DNA of 64,000 bases, from positions 372,001-436,000 of the forward strand of contig NZ_JALUXE010000030.1 in assembly GCF_027019125.1 (NCBI RefSeq), in the 5' to 3' direction. Below are positions 39,705 through 48,837 of the stretch, in pieces. A program made the translations under genes and the position numbers. The first letter of the stretch is position 1, and the number at the start of each line of letters is the position of its first letter. This DNA is from Roseovarius sp. Its GTDB lineage: Bacteria; Pseudomonadota; Alphaproteobacteria; Rhodobacterales; Rhodobacteraceae. The notes below the pieces were generated by a model that was given only the letters and a program-made list of their open reading frames with translations, did not search any database and was not told the origin of the DNA.

Positions 39705-40319
39705 TCAGATCATGTTGTCGGCGATCACCTGCGCGACCGAGGGGCGTGCGCGCATGGCCTGCATGAAGGCGGTGATCTTGGGGAATTGCGCCACATCCAC
39801 CCCGTCACCCTCGAGCCAGTTGCAGGCGACAAAGAGATAGGGATCGGCGAGCGAGAGTGTTTCGCCCAGAACGTAAGGACCGGTGAGCAGATGGGTTTCG
39901 ACATAGGTGGCGCTGTCGGTCATGGTCTGGACCGACTTGGCCTTCATGTCGTCGAAAGAGCTTTGTTCATTTGCCCAACGGTGGCCGCGCATCTTGTGCG
40001 CGTGGTTCACATGCATGGTGGAGGCGAGGTAATACATGGCCTCGCGCATCTTGGCTGCCTGATGGGGATCGCTGGGGCGCAAACCGGCCTGCGGCGCGCT
40101 GTCGGCGATGTAGTCGAGAATGGCGCCGGTTTCGGTCAGGATGCCGTTGTCGGTGACAAGGGCCGGAACGCGCCCTTTGGGATTGATCGCAAGATAGGTA
40201 GCCCCTGATTGTTCCCCCGCCCGGAAATCGAGGCGCATCGGTTCAAAGTCGAGACCGGCCTCGTGCAGGGCGATGGCCACCGCAATCGAGATGGTGCCTT
40301 TGGCATAATAGAGTTTCAT
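39705..40319 (-). CDS. Glutathione S-transferase family protein
   Basis: MKLYYAKGTISIAVAIALHEAGLDFEPMRLDFRAGEQSGATYLAINPKGRVPALVTDNGILTETGAILDYIA. Confidence 0.92.
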   Translation of the reverse strand: MKLYYAKGTISIAVAIALHEAGLDFEPMRLDFRAGEQSGATYLAINPKGRVPALVTDNGILTETGAILDYIADSAPQAGLRPSDPHQAAKMREAMYYLASTMHVNHAHKMRGHRWANEQSSFDDMKAKSVQTMTDSATYVETHLLTGPYVLGETLSLADPYLFVACNWLEGDGVDVAQFPKITAFMQAMRARPSVAQVIADNMI

Positions 40320-40338
40320 GGCGGGGTCCTCTTGAGTG

Positions 40339-40989
40339 TCAGATGAAGGTGCGGGCATGCGCCCGGTCGGGTGTGTCGAGATGGGGCGTGGCGTTGAACG
40401 TGCCCAGCATCAGCATGTCGTGCACATGTTCGAGGCGGTGCAGCGAAGAGTTCATCACTTGCAGCATGACCTTGGACATGCCCGGAATATCGAGGCCGAG
40501 AGCATGCCGCATGACCATGCCGATCACGCCGCCGGAGGTCACGATCAGGATGCGCCCGTTGTGATGACAGATGTCGTCGATCAGGCTGGTGATCCGGGTT
40601 GTGAAATGCTCGAAGGTCTCTGGCACGTCCTCCAGATCGCCGCGCGCCCAATGCGCGATCACCTGCGGCAGGTAACGGGCGAACTCGGTCGCATCGGACG
40701 GGGCGGGAATCCCGTGCTGCGCCTCGATGGCTCGGGCGAGGGCGAAGTAGCTCAACTCGTCAAGGCGCGGATCCCGTTCGGTGATCTCGTAGCCCATGGC
40801 GCGGGCGGTGCCGATCTGACGGTTGAGCGTGCCGGTGATGACATGGTCGAAATGGGGATTCGTCTGCGCGAGATGGGCGCCCAGCCATTCGGCCTGCTGC
40901 ACGCCCAGAGGCGACAGCCGGTCATAATCTGTCTCATCGGTCGCATGGCTGTTGGCCTGCCCGTGACGCACCAGAATTAGCTCTGCCAA
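40339..40989 (-). CDS. Histidine phosphatase family protein (probable TTG start)
   Basis: (M)AELILVRHGQANSHATDETDYDRLSPLGVQQAEWLGAHL; RHG motif immediately after TTG at 40989; no ATG close upstream in frame. Confidence 0.85.
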   Translation of the reverse strand: MAELILVRHGQANSHATDETDYDRLSPLGVQQAEWLGAHLAQTNPHFDHVITGTLNRQIGTARAMGYEITERDPRLDELSYFALARAIEAQHGIPAPSDATEFARYLPQVIAHWARGDLEDVPETFEHFTTRITSLIDDICHHNGRILIVTSGGVIGMVMRHALGLDIPGMSKVMLQVMNSSLHRLEHVHDMLMLGTFNATPHLDTPDRAHARTFI

Positions 40990-41220
40990 GGTTTCCCTCC
41001 CCGAATTCCGCGCGACGTTAGCGCCGGTTGCGGCGGGGTTAAAGGTGGTGCGCGAAATAATCCGCCCGTTTGCCGGCGACGCGCAAGAGGCGCGGGAATT
41101 GGGGCCAATGCGATGGCTCTTTGTCTTGTGTGGCGCAAACGCAGGGTGAGATGTCGGGATTGACGGCCTATGGGATGCAACTGCATGCTTAAAAAAGACC
41201 CAAAGCAGGGAGGCACGCTG

Positions 41221-43995
41221 ATGACCGACAAAATCACATTCGTATTGGACGGCCAAGAGGTCGAGGCGGAAGCCGGTCAGACGATCTGGGAAGTTGCGAA
41301 TGGTCGCGGCCTGAAAATCCCGCATCTCTGCCACAAGCCCGCCCCCGGCTATCGCCCCGATGGCAACTGCCGGGCCTGCATGGTCGAGGTTCAGGGCGAG
41401 CGGACGCTGGTTGCCTCCTGCATCCGCGAGGCAAAGGCGGGCATGGTGGTCACGACCAATTCCGCGCGCGCGGAATCGGCGCGCAAGATGGTGGTCGAGA
41501 TGCTGCTCGCGGATCAGCCCGCGCAGGACGAGGCGCATGACCGCTCGAGCCATCTGTGGGACATGGCCGAGGCCAATGGCGTAACCCACAGCCGCTTTCC
41601 CAAGCTCGAAAAAGAGCGGATTCCGCTGCTTGATGACAGCCACGTTGCGATGCGCGTCAATCTGGATGCCTGCATCCAGTGCGGGCTTTGCGTGCGCGCC
41701 TGCCGGGAAGTGCAGGTCAATGACGTGATCGGCATGGGCGGGCGCGGGCATGATGCCTATCCGGTCTTTGACCTTTCGGATCCGATGGGGGCGTCCACCT
41801 GCGTGGCCTGTGGCGAGTGTGTGCAGGCCTGCCCGACCGGGGCCTTGATGCCGGCCACCGTGCTTGACGATCAGCAGCAGGGCGACAGCGCCGATTTCGA
41901 CGAAGAGGTCAAGAGCCTCTGTCCCTTCTGTGGCGTGGGCTGTCAGGTCTCGCTCAAGGTCAAGAACGGCAAGGTCAAGTACGTCGAGGGCATCAACGGG
42001 CCTGCGAACGAAGGGCGTCTGTGCGTCAAGGGGCGGTTCGGCTTTGACTATATCCACCATCCGCACCGCCTGACCAAGCCGCTCATTCGCCGCGACGATG
42101 CGCCCGCCAAGGGGCTGAATGTCGATCCCGGCAATTGGCAGGAAGTATTCCGCGAGGCCGAGTGGGACGAGGCGCTCGATCTGGCGGCGGGCGCGCTGAA
42201 GGGGCTCAAGGATACCCATGGCGGGACCAGCGTCGCGGGCTTTGGCAGCGCCAAGTGCACCAATGAAGAAGCGTATCTCTTTCAGAAGTTCATCCGGCAG
42301 GGGTTTGGCCACAACAACGTGGATCACTGCACGCGTCTCTGCCATGCGTCCTCGGTGGCGGCGCTGATCGAGAATGTCGGCTCGGGCGCTGTGACGGCGA
42401 CCTTCAACGAGATTGAAAACGCCGATGTGGCGATCATCATCGGGGCCAACCCGCTGGAAAACCATCCCGTTGCCGCGACCTATTTCAAGCAGTTCACCAA
42501 GCGTGGCGGCAAGCTGATCGTCATGGATCCGCGCGGGCAGGGGATGAAGCGCTTTGCCACCCATATGCTGCAATTCCGCCCCGGTGCGGACGTGTCCATG
42601 CTCAACGCGATCATGCATGTGATCGTGGAAGAGGGGCTCTACGACCAGCAATATATCGCGGCCTTCACCGAGAACTGGGAGGCGGAGAAAAAGCATCTGG
42701 CGCAATTCCCGCCCGAGAAGATGGAAGCCATCTGCGGTATTCCGGCCGAGACACTGCGCGCGGTGGCGCGGGACTTTGCCACGGCCAAGGCGGCGATGAT
42801 CTTTTGGGGGATGGGTGTCAGCCAGCACATCCACGGCACCGACAATTCGCGTTGCCTGATTTCTCTGGCGCTGATGTGCGGCCATGTGGGTCGCCCGGGC
42901 ACCGGGCTGCATCCGCTGCGTGGCCAGAACAACGTGCAGGGGGCGTCTGACGCAGGCCTCGTGCCGATGTTCCTGCCCGACTATCAGACCGTGACCGACG
43001 ACGGCGTGCGCCGCGCGTTTACCGAGGTCTGGCAATCGGGGGACTTCTCGAACCAGAAGGGCCTGACCGTGACCGAGATCATGGATGCGGTTCACGAGGA
43101 CAAGATCAAGGGCATGTATATCCTGGGTGAGAACCCGGCGATGTCAGACCCGGATGTGGAGCACGCCCGCGATGCTCTGGCCAAGCTGGAGCATCTGGTG
43201 GTGCAGGATATTTTCATCACCGAAACGGCGAACTATGCCGATGTGATCCTGCCCGCGAGCGCGTTCTACGAGAAATCCGGCACTGTCACCAACACCAACC
43301 GTCAGGTGCAGATGGGCCGCCCCGCCGTGCCCCCGCCGGGAGAAGCGCGTGAGGATTGGGCGATCACCGTGGAACTGGCCAAGCGGATTGGTCTCGATTG
43401 GTCCTACAACAGCCCGGCGGATGTCTTTGCCGAGATGAAGGTCAACATGCGCTCGCTCGACAATATCACCTGGGAGCGGCTGGAGCGGGAAGGCGCCGTG
43501 ACCTATCCCTGCAAGGGCCCAGATCAGCCGGGCGAGGCGGTGGTGTTTGGCAACGGGTTCCCGCGCCCCGAGGGTCGTGCGAAATTCACCCCGGCGGCGA
43601 TCATTCCGCCCGATGATGTGCCCGATGCGGATTATCCGATGATCCTGACCACGGGGCGGCAACTTGAGCATTGGCATACGGGGTCGATGACCCGGCGTGC
43701 CACCGTGCTCGATGCGGTCGAACCCGAGGCGAATTGCTCGATGCACCCCTCGACCCTGCGCAAGCTGGGGGTAGAGCCCGGCGGCATGGTGCGCCTGAGC
43801 ACCAAGCGCGGCTCGATCCGGATCATGGCGCGGGCAGACCGCGCCGTGGCCCCCGATATGGTGTTCCTGCCCTTTGCCTATGTCGAGGCGGCCGCGAATA
43901 TCCTGACCAACCCGGCGGTCGACCCCTATGGCAAGATCCCCGAGTTCAAGTTCTCGGCGGTCAAGGTCGAAGCGGCGAATATCGCGGCGGAATGA
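41221..43995 (+). CDS. Formate dehydrogenase alpha subunit (molybdopterin; N-terminal 2Fe-2S and 4Fe-4S domains)
   Basis: MTDKITFVLDGQEVEAEAGQTIWEVANGRGLKIPHLC..., CIQCGLCVRACREVQ, CVACGECVQACPTGAL, CPFCGVGCQ, NNVDHCTRLCHASSV active-site Cys region. Confidence 0.93.
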   Translation: MTDKITFVLDGQEVEAEAGQTIWEVANGRGLKIPHLCHKPAPGYRPDGNCRACMVEVQGERTLVASCIREAKAGMVVTTNSARAESARKMVVEMLLADQPAQDEAHDRSSHLWDMAEANGVTHSRFPKLEKERIPLLDDSHVAMRVNLDACIQCGLCVRACREVQVNDVIGMGGRGHDAYPVFDLSDPMGASTCVACGECVQACPTGALMPATVLDDQQQGDSADFDEEVKSLCPFCGVGCQVSLKVKNGKVKYVEGINGPANEGRLCVKGRFGFDYIHHPHRLTKPLIRRDDAPAKGLNVDPGNWQEVFREAEWDEALDLAAGALKGLKDTHGGTSVAGFGSAKCTNEEAYLFQKFIRQGFGHNNVDHCTRLCHASSVAALIENVGSGAVTATFNEIENADVAIIIGANPLENHPVAATYFKQFTKRGGKLIVMDPRGQGMKRFATHMLQFRPGADVSMLNAIMHVIVEEGLYDQQYIAAFTENWEAEKKHLAQFPPEKMEAICGIPAETLRAVARDFATAKAAMIFWGMGVSQHIHGTDNSRCLISLALMCGHVGRPGTGLHPLRGQNNVQGASDAGLVPMFLPDYQTVTDDGVRRAFTEVWQSGDFSNQKGLTVTEIMDAVHEDKIKGMYILGENPAMSDPDVEHARDALAKLEHLVVQDIFITETANYADVILPASAFYEKSGTVTNTNRQVQMGRPAVPPPGEAREDWAITVELAKRIGLDWSYNSPADVFAEMKVNMRSLDNITWERLEREGAVTYPCKGPDQPGEAVVFGNGFPRPEGRAKFTPAAIIPPDDVPDADYPMILTTGRQLEHWHTGSMTRRATVLDAVEPEANCSMHPSTLRKLGVEPGGMVRLSTKRGSIRIMARADRAVAPDMVFLPFAYVEAAANILTNPAVDPYGKIPEFKFSAVKVEAANIAAE

Positions 43996-44095
43996 TACGC
44001 AGTGCGCCCCGCGCAGGTCGCGGGGTGCAGACGCCCTTGCCCGTGGATTTGGCATTTGGCCTCGGAGTTTGGCGCGCCTATAGTCGCGCTTGGAC

Positions 44096-45145
44096 ATGAC
44101 CCGAAAACCCGACACCCCCCTGCGCCGTGGCTGGACCACGGGCGCTTGCGCCACCGCAGCGACGCGGGCGGCGCTGAGTCTGTTTTGGGGGGAAGGCAAG
44201 GTGCGGTGCGTGCAAATCACCCTGCCGCGCGGCGAAACACCAGAGTTCGACATCGCGCATCACGCCAGTGGCGAGAACTGGGCCGAGGCGGGGGTGATCA
44301 AGGACGCCGGTGACGACCCGGATGTGACCCATGGGGCGATGATCATCGCCCGTGTGGCGCGCTCGCGCGGCGGCGTGGTGTTTCGCGCGGGCGAGGGGGT
44401 GGGGCGTGTCACCATGCCCGGCCTGCCGATTCCGCCGGGAGAGCCTGCCATCAACCCGGTGCCGCGCCAGATGATGCGCGAAACGGTCGAGGATATGGCC
44501 GAGCGCCTGTCGGAAAGCCCGGATATAGAGATCACCGTTTCGGTGCCCGGTGGGGCAGCGCTCGCGCAAAAGACGTGGAACCCGAGGCTGGGTATCAAGG
44601 GAGGGTTGTCAATTCTGGGCACCACCGGGATTGTGCGCCCGTTTTCCTGTGCGGCCTGGATCGCGTCGATCCATCGTGGCATCGACGTGGCGCGCGAGAC
44701 AGGGTTGACCCATGTGGCAGGCTGTACGGGTGCCACGAGCGAACAGGTGGTGCAGGGCCTCTATGATCTGCCAGATCACGCGATGCTCGATATGGGAGAT
44801 TTCGCCGGTGGGATGCTCAAGTATCTTGCCCGGAATCCGGTGCCGCGCCTGACGGTGGGGGGCGGTATCGGCAAGATGACCAAGCTGGCGCAGGGCGCGC
44901 GCGATCTTCATTCGGGTCGCAGCCAGGTGGATTTTGCGGGCCTTGCCGAGGCGCTAGGCCTGCCTGAACTGAAATACATGAATACGGCCTTGCAAGCCTA
45001 TGATTTGGCGGGGGAAACCCTGGCGGATTGGGTGGCGCGCGAAAGCCGCGCCAAGGTGTTGGCGATGCTGCCTGACGGGGTTGCGGTGGATACCGTCGTG
45101 ATCGACCGGGCAGGCGCAGTGCTGGCGCGGGCGGGGGGCACATGA
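44096..45145 (+). CDS. cbiD: Cobalt-precorrin-5B (C1)-methyltransferase CbiD
   Basis: MTRKPDTPLRRGWTTGACATAATRAALSLFW; GLTHVAGCTGATSEQ; LTVGGGIGKMTKLAQG. Confidence 0.95.
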   Translation: MTRKPDTPLRRGWTTGACATAATRAALSLFWGEGKVRCVQITLPRGETPEFDIAHHASGENWAEAGVIKDAGDDPDVTHGAMIIARVARSRGGVVFRAGEGVGRVTMPGLPIPPGEPAINPVPRQMMRETVEDMAERLSESPDIEITVSVPGGAALAQKTWNPRLGIKGGLSILGTTGIVRPFSCAAWIASIHRGIDVARETGLTHVAGCTGATSEQVVQGLYDLPDHAMLDMGDFAGGMLKYLARNPVPRLTVGGGIGKMTKLAQGARDLHSGRSQVDFAGLAEALGLPELKYMNTALQAYDLAGETLADWVARESRAKVLAMLPDGVAVDTVVIDRAGAVLARAGGT

Positions 45146-45870
45146 CGCTCTTGCTGCTGGCGGGCACGGGCGAGGCGCAACAGCTGGCGCGACATCTGGC
45201 CGAGGGGGGGCGCGCGGCGGTGGCCTCGCTCGCCGGGGCGACGCGGATGCCGCGCGCCATGGGGCTGCCCACTCGGATCGGAGGGTTCGGCGGTGAGGCA
45301 GGGTTTCTTGCCTATGTGGCAGAGGCGGGCATTACGGCGGTGCTCGATGCCACGCATCCCTTTGCGGCGCAGATCTCGGCGCGGACGGCGCGGCTCTGCG
45401 CGGTCCATGATCTGCCCTATTGCCAGCTTTTGCGCCCGGAATGGGTGCCGGGGGCAGAGGATCGCTGGACGGACATTGCCGCCGAAGAAGAGGCGGCGGC
45501 GCATATTCCGGAGGGGGCTACGGTGTTTCTTGCGACTGGGCGGCAGGGCGTGACCCGCTTTGCCAATCTCGACGGGCGGCGCCTGATTTGCCGTGTGGTC
45601 GATCCGCCCGAGGCACCTTTTCCCTTGGCGCATGGCAATTATATCGTTGGCCGTCCGCCGTTTTCCGTGGATGATGAGATTGCCCTTTTCACCCGCCTTG
45701 GTGTGGACTGGCTGGTGGTCAAGAACGCTGGCGGAGCCGCGTCCGAGAGCAAATTGGCGGCGGCGCGGGCGCTGAGCCTGCCGGTGGCGATGATCGCCCG
45801 CCCGCCTCAGCCGGATGCGCCGCGCGTGGCGACGGTCGCGGAGGCGATGGAATGGGTGCAGGGGCTATGA
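45142..45870 (+). CDS. cobK: Precorrin-6A reductase CobK/CbiJ
   Basis: MTLLLLAGTGEAQQLARHLAEGGRAAVASLAGATR, VLDATHPFAAQISARTARLC; 4-bp overlap with cbiD. Confidence 0.94.
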   Translation: MTLLLLAGTGEAQQLARHLAEGGRAAVASLAGATRMPRAMGLPTRIGGFGGEAGFLAYVAEAGITAVLDATHPFAAQISARTARLCAVHDLPYCQLLRPEWVPGAEDRWTDIAAEEEAAAHIPEGATVFLATGRQGVTRFANLDGRRLICRVVDPPEAPFPLAHGNYIVGRPPFSVDDEIALFTRLGVDWLVVKNAGGAASESKLAAARALSLPVAMIARPPQPDAPRVATVAEAMEWVQGL

Positions 45871-46496
45871 CGGGTCGAATCATCACATGTGAGGCGGATG
45901 TGGAAGAGGGCGCGGCCCATCTGGTGGCACGCTGCCCGCGCATGCGTCATGCCTATGATCTGACCGGGCCGTTGCCCCTGCGGCGCAATCCCGACGGCTT
46001 TGCGCGTCTGCTCGGCGCGATTGTGAGCCAACAGGTCAGCGTGGCCTCGGCCAATGCGATCTGGTCACGGCTGGAGCAGGCCGGATATGTCGAGCCTGCA
46101 AATATTCTCGCAGTCACGGATGACGACCTGCGCGCCGTGGGTCTCAGCCGTCAGAAGGCGCGTTACGCCCGTGCGCTCGCCGAGGCGGGGATCGACTATG
46201 AGGCCCTGCGCGAAGCCCCCACATCCGACGTGATCGCAATTCTCACGCAGGTGCCCGGTATCGGCGTCTGGACGGCGGAAATCTATGCGATGTTCAGCCT
46301 GGGGCGCGCGGATGTCTTTGCGCCCGGCGATCTGGCCTTGCAAGAGGCGGTGCGCCTGCTCTACGACCTGCCGGAACGCCCCAAGGAACGGGCGCTGCGG
46401 CAGATGGCCGAGGATTGGGCGCCGTGGCGCGCCGTTGCGGCACGGCTCTTGTGGGCCTATTACCGGGTGGCCAAGGAGAGGGAAGGGATCAGATGA
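45867..46496 (+). CDS. DNA-3-methyladenine glycosylase II (AlkA-type HhH-GPD)
   Basis: MTGRIITCEADVEEGAAHLVARCPRMRHAYDLTGPLPLR, LLGAIVSQQVSVASANAIW, LTQVPGIGVWTAEIYAMFSLGRADVFAPGDLALQ; ATGA overlap with cobK. Confidence 0.92.
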   Translation: MTGRIITCEADVEEGAAHLVARCPRMRHAYDLTGPLPLRRNPDGFARLLGAIVSQQVSVASANAIWSRLEQAGYVEPANILAVTDDDLRAVGLSRQKARYARALAEAGIDYEALREAPTSDVIAILTQVPGIGVWTAEIYAMFSLGRADVFAPGDLALQEAVRLLYDLPERPKERALRQMAEDWAPWRAVAARLLWAYYRVAKEREGIR

Positions 46497-47158
46497 CACG
46501 GGTGTTGCAAGCAGGCCGCAAGGCTCCGCAGTCGGGCGAGACACGCTCGGCCGTGGTCTTTCTGCACGGATACGGCGCCAATGGCGCAGATTTGCTGGGG
46601 CTGGCCGATCCGCTGGCCGAGCATCTGCCCGATACGCTTTTTGTAGCACCCGATGCGCCCGAGAGCATTCCGGGCATGCCCTTTGGCCTGCAATGGTTTC
46701 CGATTCCCTGGATCGACGGGTCGAGCGAGGAAGAGGCGCATCGCGGGCTGATGACGGCCTCGGCGGATCTGAACGCCTTTCTTGATGCGCTGATGGTGGA
46801 TGAGGATCTCTTGCCCGAACAGGTGGTGCTCTTTGGGTTTTCGCAGGGAACGATGATGGCGCTGCATGTGGCCCCCCGGCGCGAGGATGCGCTTGGCGGG
46901 GTCGTGGCCTTTTCCGGGCGGCTGTTGTCGCCGGAACTGCTGAGCGATGAGGTGCAGAGCCGTCCGCCCGTTCTGCTGGTGCATGGCGATGCCGACGAGG
47001 TGGTGCCGGTGCAATCGCTGCCGCAGGCGGCAGAGGCGTTGCAGGGGGCGGGGTGGCAGGATGTCTATGCCCATATCATGAAGGGCACGGGCCACGGGAT
47101 CGCGCCCGACGGGCTGTCGGTGGCTCTGGCGTTCCTGCGTGACAAGCTGGGCCTCTGA
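46493..47158 (+). CDS. Alpha/beta hydrolase (phospholipase/carboxylesterase family)
   Basis: VVFLHGYGANGADLLGLA, VLFGFSQGTMMALHV, VHGDADEVVPV, GTGHGIAPDG. Confidence 0.92.
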   Translation: MTRVLQAGRKAPQSGETRSAVVFLHGYGANGADLLGLADPLAEHLPDTLFVAPDAPESIPGMPFGLQWFPIPWIDGSSEEEAHRGLMTASADLNAFLDALMVDEDLLPEQVVLFGFSQGTMMALHVAPRREDALGGVVAFSGRLLSPELLSDEVQSRPPVLLVHGDADEVVPVQSLPQAAEALQGAGWQDVYAHIMKGTGHGIAPDGLSVALAFLRDKLGL

Positions 47159-47224
47159 CGGTTTTCCGCAAATCGCCGCAGGCCTGCCATATTATGGCGG
47201 CGCGGATGCGCTAGGCCGGGACGG

Positions 47225-48829
47225 ATGAGCAAGGACACCGACAGCCTCTCCCCGCTTGGACGGGCCTATTCTCTTGGCGCGCTCTTTGTCGCCGAGATGG
47301 TGCTGCTTGTCCTGCTCTATCAGGTTCTGAGTGACCTTGAGTGCCGCGCAACCGGGATTGAAACCGCGTGCCGAGGGCTGCGGTTCGTGGCGCTCTGGCT
47401 GCTTTGTGCGGGGTCATTGGTCGGCGTCTACCTCTGGGCGCGTCCGGTGGCACGGTCCGAGTTCGCAGATGCGGCCAATGCCGCACCGGGCGGGTGGTCA
47501 TGGGCCTTGGTGCATGGGGCAGGCATCGTCGCCATGATTGCGCCCTTGGTGGTGGTGGCCCCCGGAGCCTTGAGCGCGGAATTCGCGCGGATTTTTCCGC
47601 TGGCAGCCATGGGGGCGCTGACGGCGGCCCTGGGTGGGGTGCTGTGGCTCATGCGGCTGGGCGCCTGGCTCGTATGGTTGCGGGGGCGGACCCTGTCTCT
47701 TGTCGCGATTGCGGGTTTTGCTGCGGCTTTGCCGGGAGCGGTGGTTCTGGCCGGGCCCCTCTGGAGCGTGCAGGCGATCACGGATGTGACCTTCATCGCG
47801 GTTTTCCTCTTGCTGCGCCTTTTCGTCGAGGATGTGGTCGTGGACCCTGCGACTTATGTGATCGGCACGCCGGAATTCCGGGTCATGGTGGCGGATAGCT
47901 GTTCCGGGATCGAGGGGCTGGTGTTGATCACGGCCTTTCTTGGTCTCTACGGGGTGCTGTTTCGCGATGAATTGCGCCTGCGCCGCTTTGGGCTCGTGAT
48001 CTGGCCTCTCGCGCTCTTGGTGAGTTGGATGTTCAACGCGGTGCGGATCACGGTTCTGATCCTGATCGGGGTGAATGTCTCGCCTGAGCTGGCGGTGAAC
48101 GGCTTTCACAGCTTTGCCGGGTGGTTGATGTTCACGGCGCTGTCCATCGGGGTATTGGTGGTGGTGGGGCGCAGTGGCTATGCGTTGCAAGCGGTGGCGG
48201 TGCCACGGGTGCGCAGCGCCTCTCCAATTGCCCAAGACGATGTGGCGGGTCGCATTCTGCCGTTCATCGTCTTTGCCGTATCGGGATTGATCGCACAGGC
48301 ATTCTGGAGCGAGCCGGCCCTGGCCTATCCGGTACAGGTGGGCATGATGCTGGCCGCGCTCTGGTGGGTGCGGGCCACCGTGCGGCATCATCTGGCGTGG
48401 CCATCAGGGGTGTCGGTGATGGCCGGGGCCGTGGTCGGGCTGGCATGGATTGTCACCGCGCCCGCAGCGGAACCCCCTTCTGAGGCGCTCTTGTCGCTTG
48501 GGGCAGGGGCCTTTGCCCTTTGGGCGGCCCTGCGCATTCTGGGCACGGTCGCCCTAGTGCCGGTGATCGAAGAGCTTTTCTTTCGAGGCTACGTGCAGGC
48601 GCGACTTGATCGGGGAACCGTTGTCAGCCGGATCATCGCTATTGCGGTTTCGGCCGGTCTATTCGCCCTTGTTCATGGCCGCTGGATCGAAGCGGGCCTG
48701 GCGGGCGTTGTGTTTTCTCTGGTTTACATGCGCAATGGGCGGCTGGCTGATGCCATGGCCGCCCATGCTGTTGCCAATGCTGTCATCGCAGCCGTCGCCC
48801 TTTGGAGGGGGGATTGGACGCTGATCTGA
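47225..48829 (+). CDS. xrtE: Exosortase E / CPBP-type intramembrane protease fusion (VPEID-CTERM system)
   Basis: 534 aa; exosortase triad in VADSCSGIEG (C226), MFNAVRI (R274), GFHSFAGW (H295); C-terminal CPBP motifs VIEELFFRGYVQARL (E449/E450, R454), ALVHGRW (H484), AAHAVANAVIA (H514). Confidence 0.9.
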   Translation: MSKDTDSLSPLGRAYSLGALFVAEMVLLVLLYQVLSDLECRATGIETACRGLRFVALWLLCAGSLVGVYLWARPVARSEFADAANAAPGGWSWALVHGAGIVAMIAPLVVVAPGALSAEFARIFPLAAMGALTAALGGVLWLMRLGAWLVWLRGRTLSLVAIAGFAAALPGAVVLAGPLWSVQAITDVTFIAVFLLLRLFVEDVVVDPATYVIGTPEFRVMVADSCSGIEGLVLITAFLGLYGVLFRDELRLRRFGLVIWPLALLVSWMFNAVRITVLILIGVNVSPELAVNGFHSFAGWLMFTALSIGVLVVVGRSGYALQAVAVPRVRSASPIAQDDVAGRILPFIVFAVSGLIAQAFWSEPALAYPVQVGMMLAALWWVRATVRHHLAWPSGVSVMAGAVVGLAWIVTAPAAEPPSEALLSLGAGAFALWAALRILGTVALVPVIEELFFRGYVQARLDRGTVVSRIIAIAVSAGLFALVHGRWIEAGLAGVVFSLVYMRNGRLADAMAAHAVANAVIAAVALWRGDWTLI

Positions 48830-48837
48830 CCGTCAGG

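Noticed and set aside
38655-40208. 517-aa plus ORF
   Set aside because: Antisense to LYS1-like and GST genes
40339-43095. 918-aa minus ORF
   Set aside because: Only the C-terminal ~217 aa is a real histidine phosphatase; the rest is antisense to the formate dehydrogenase gene and is low-complexity His/Arg/Gly-rich sequence typical of GC-rich shadow ORFs
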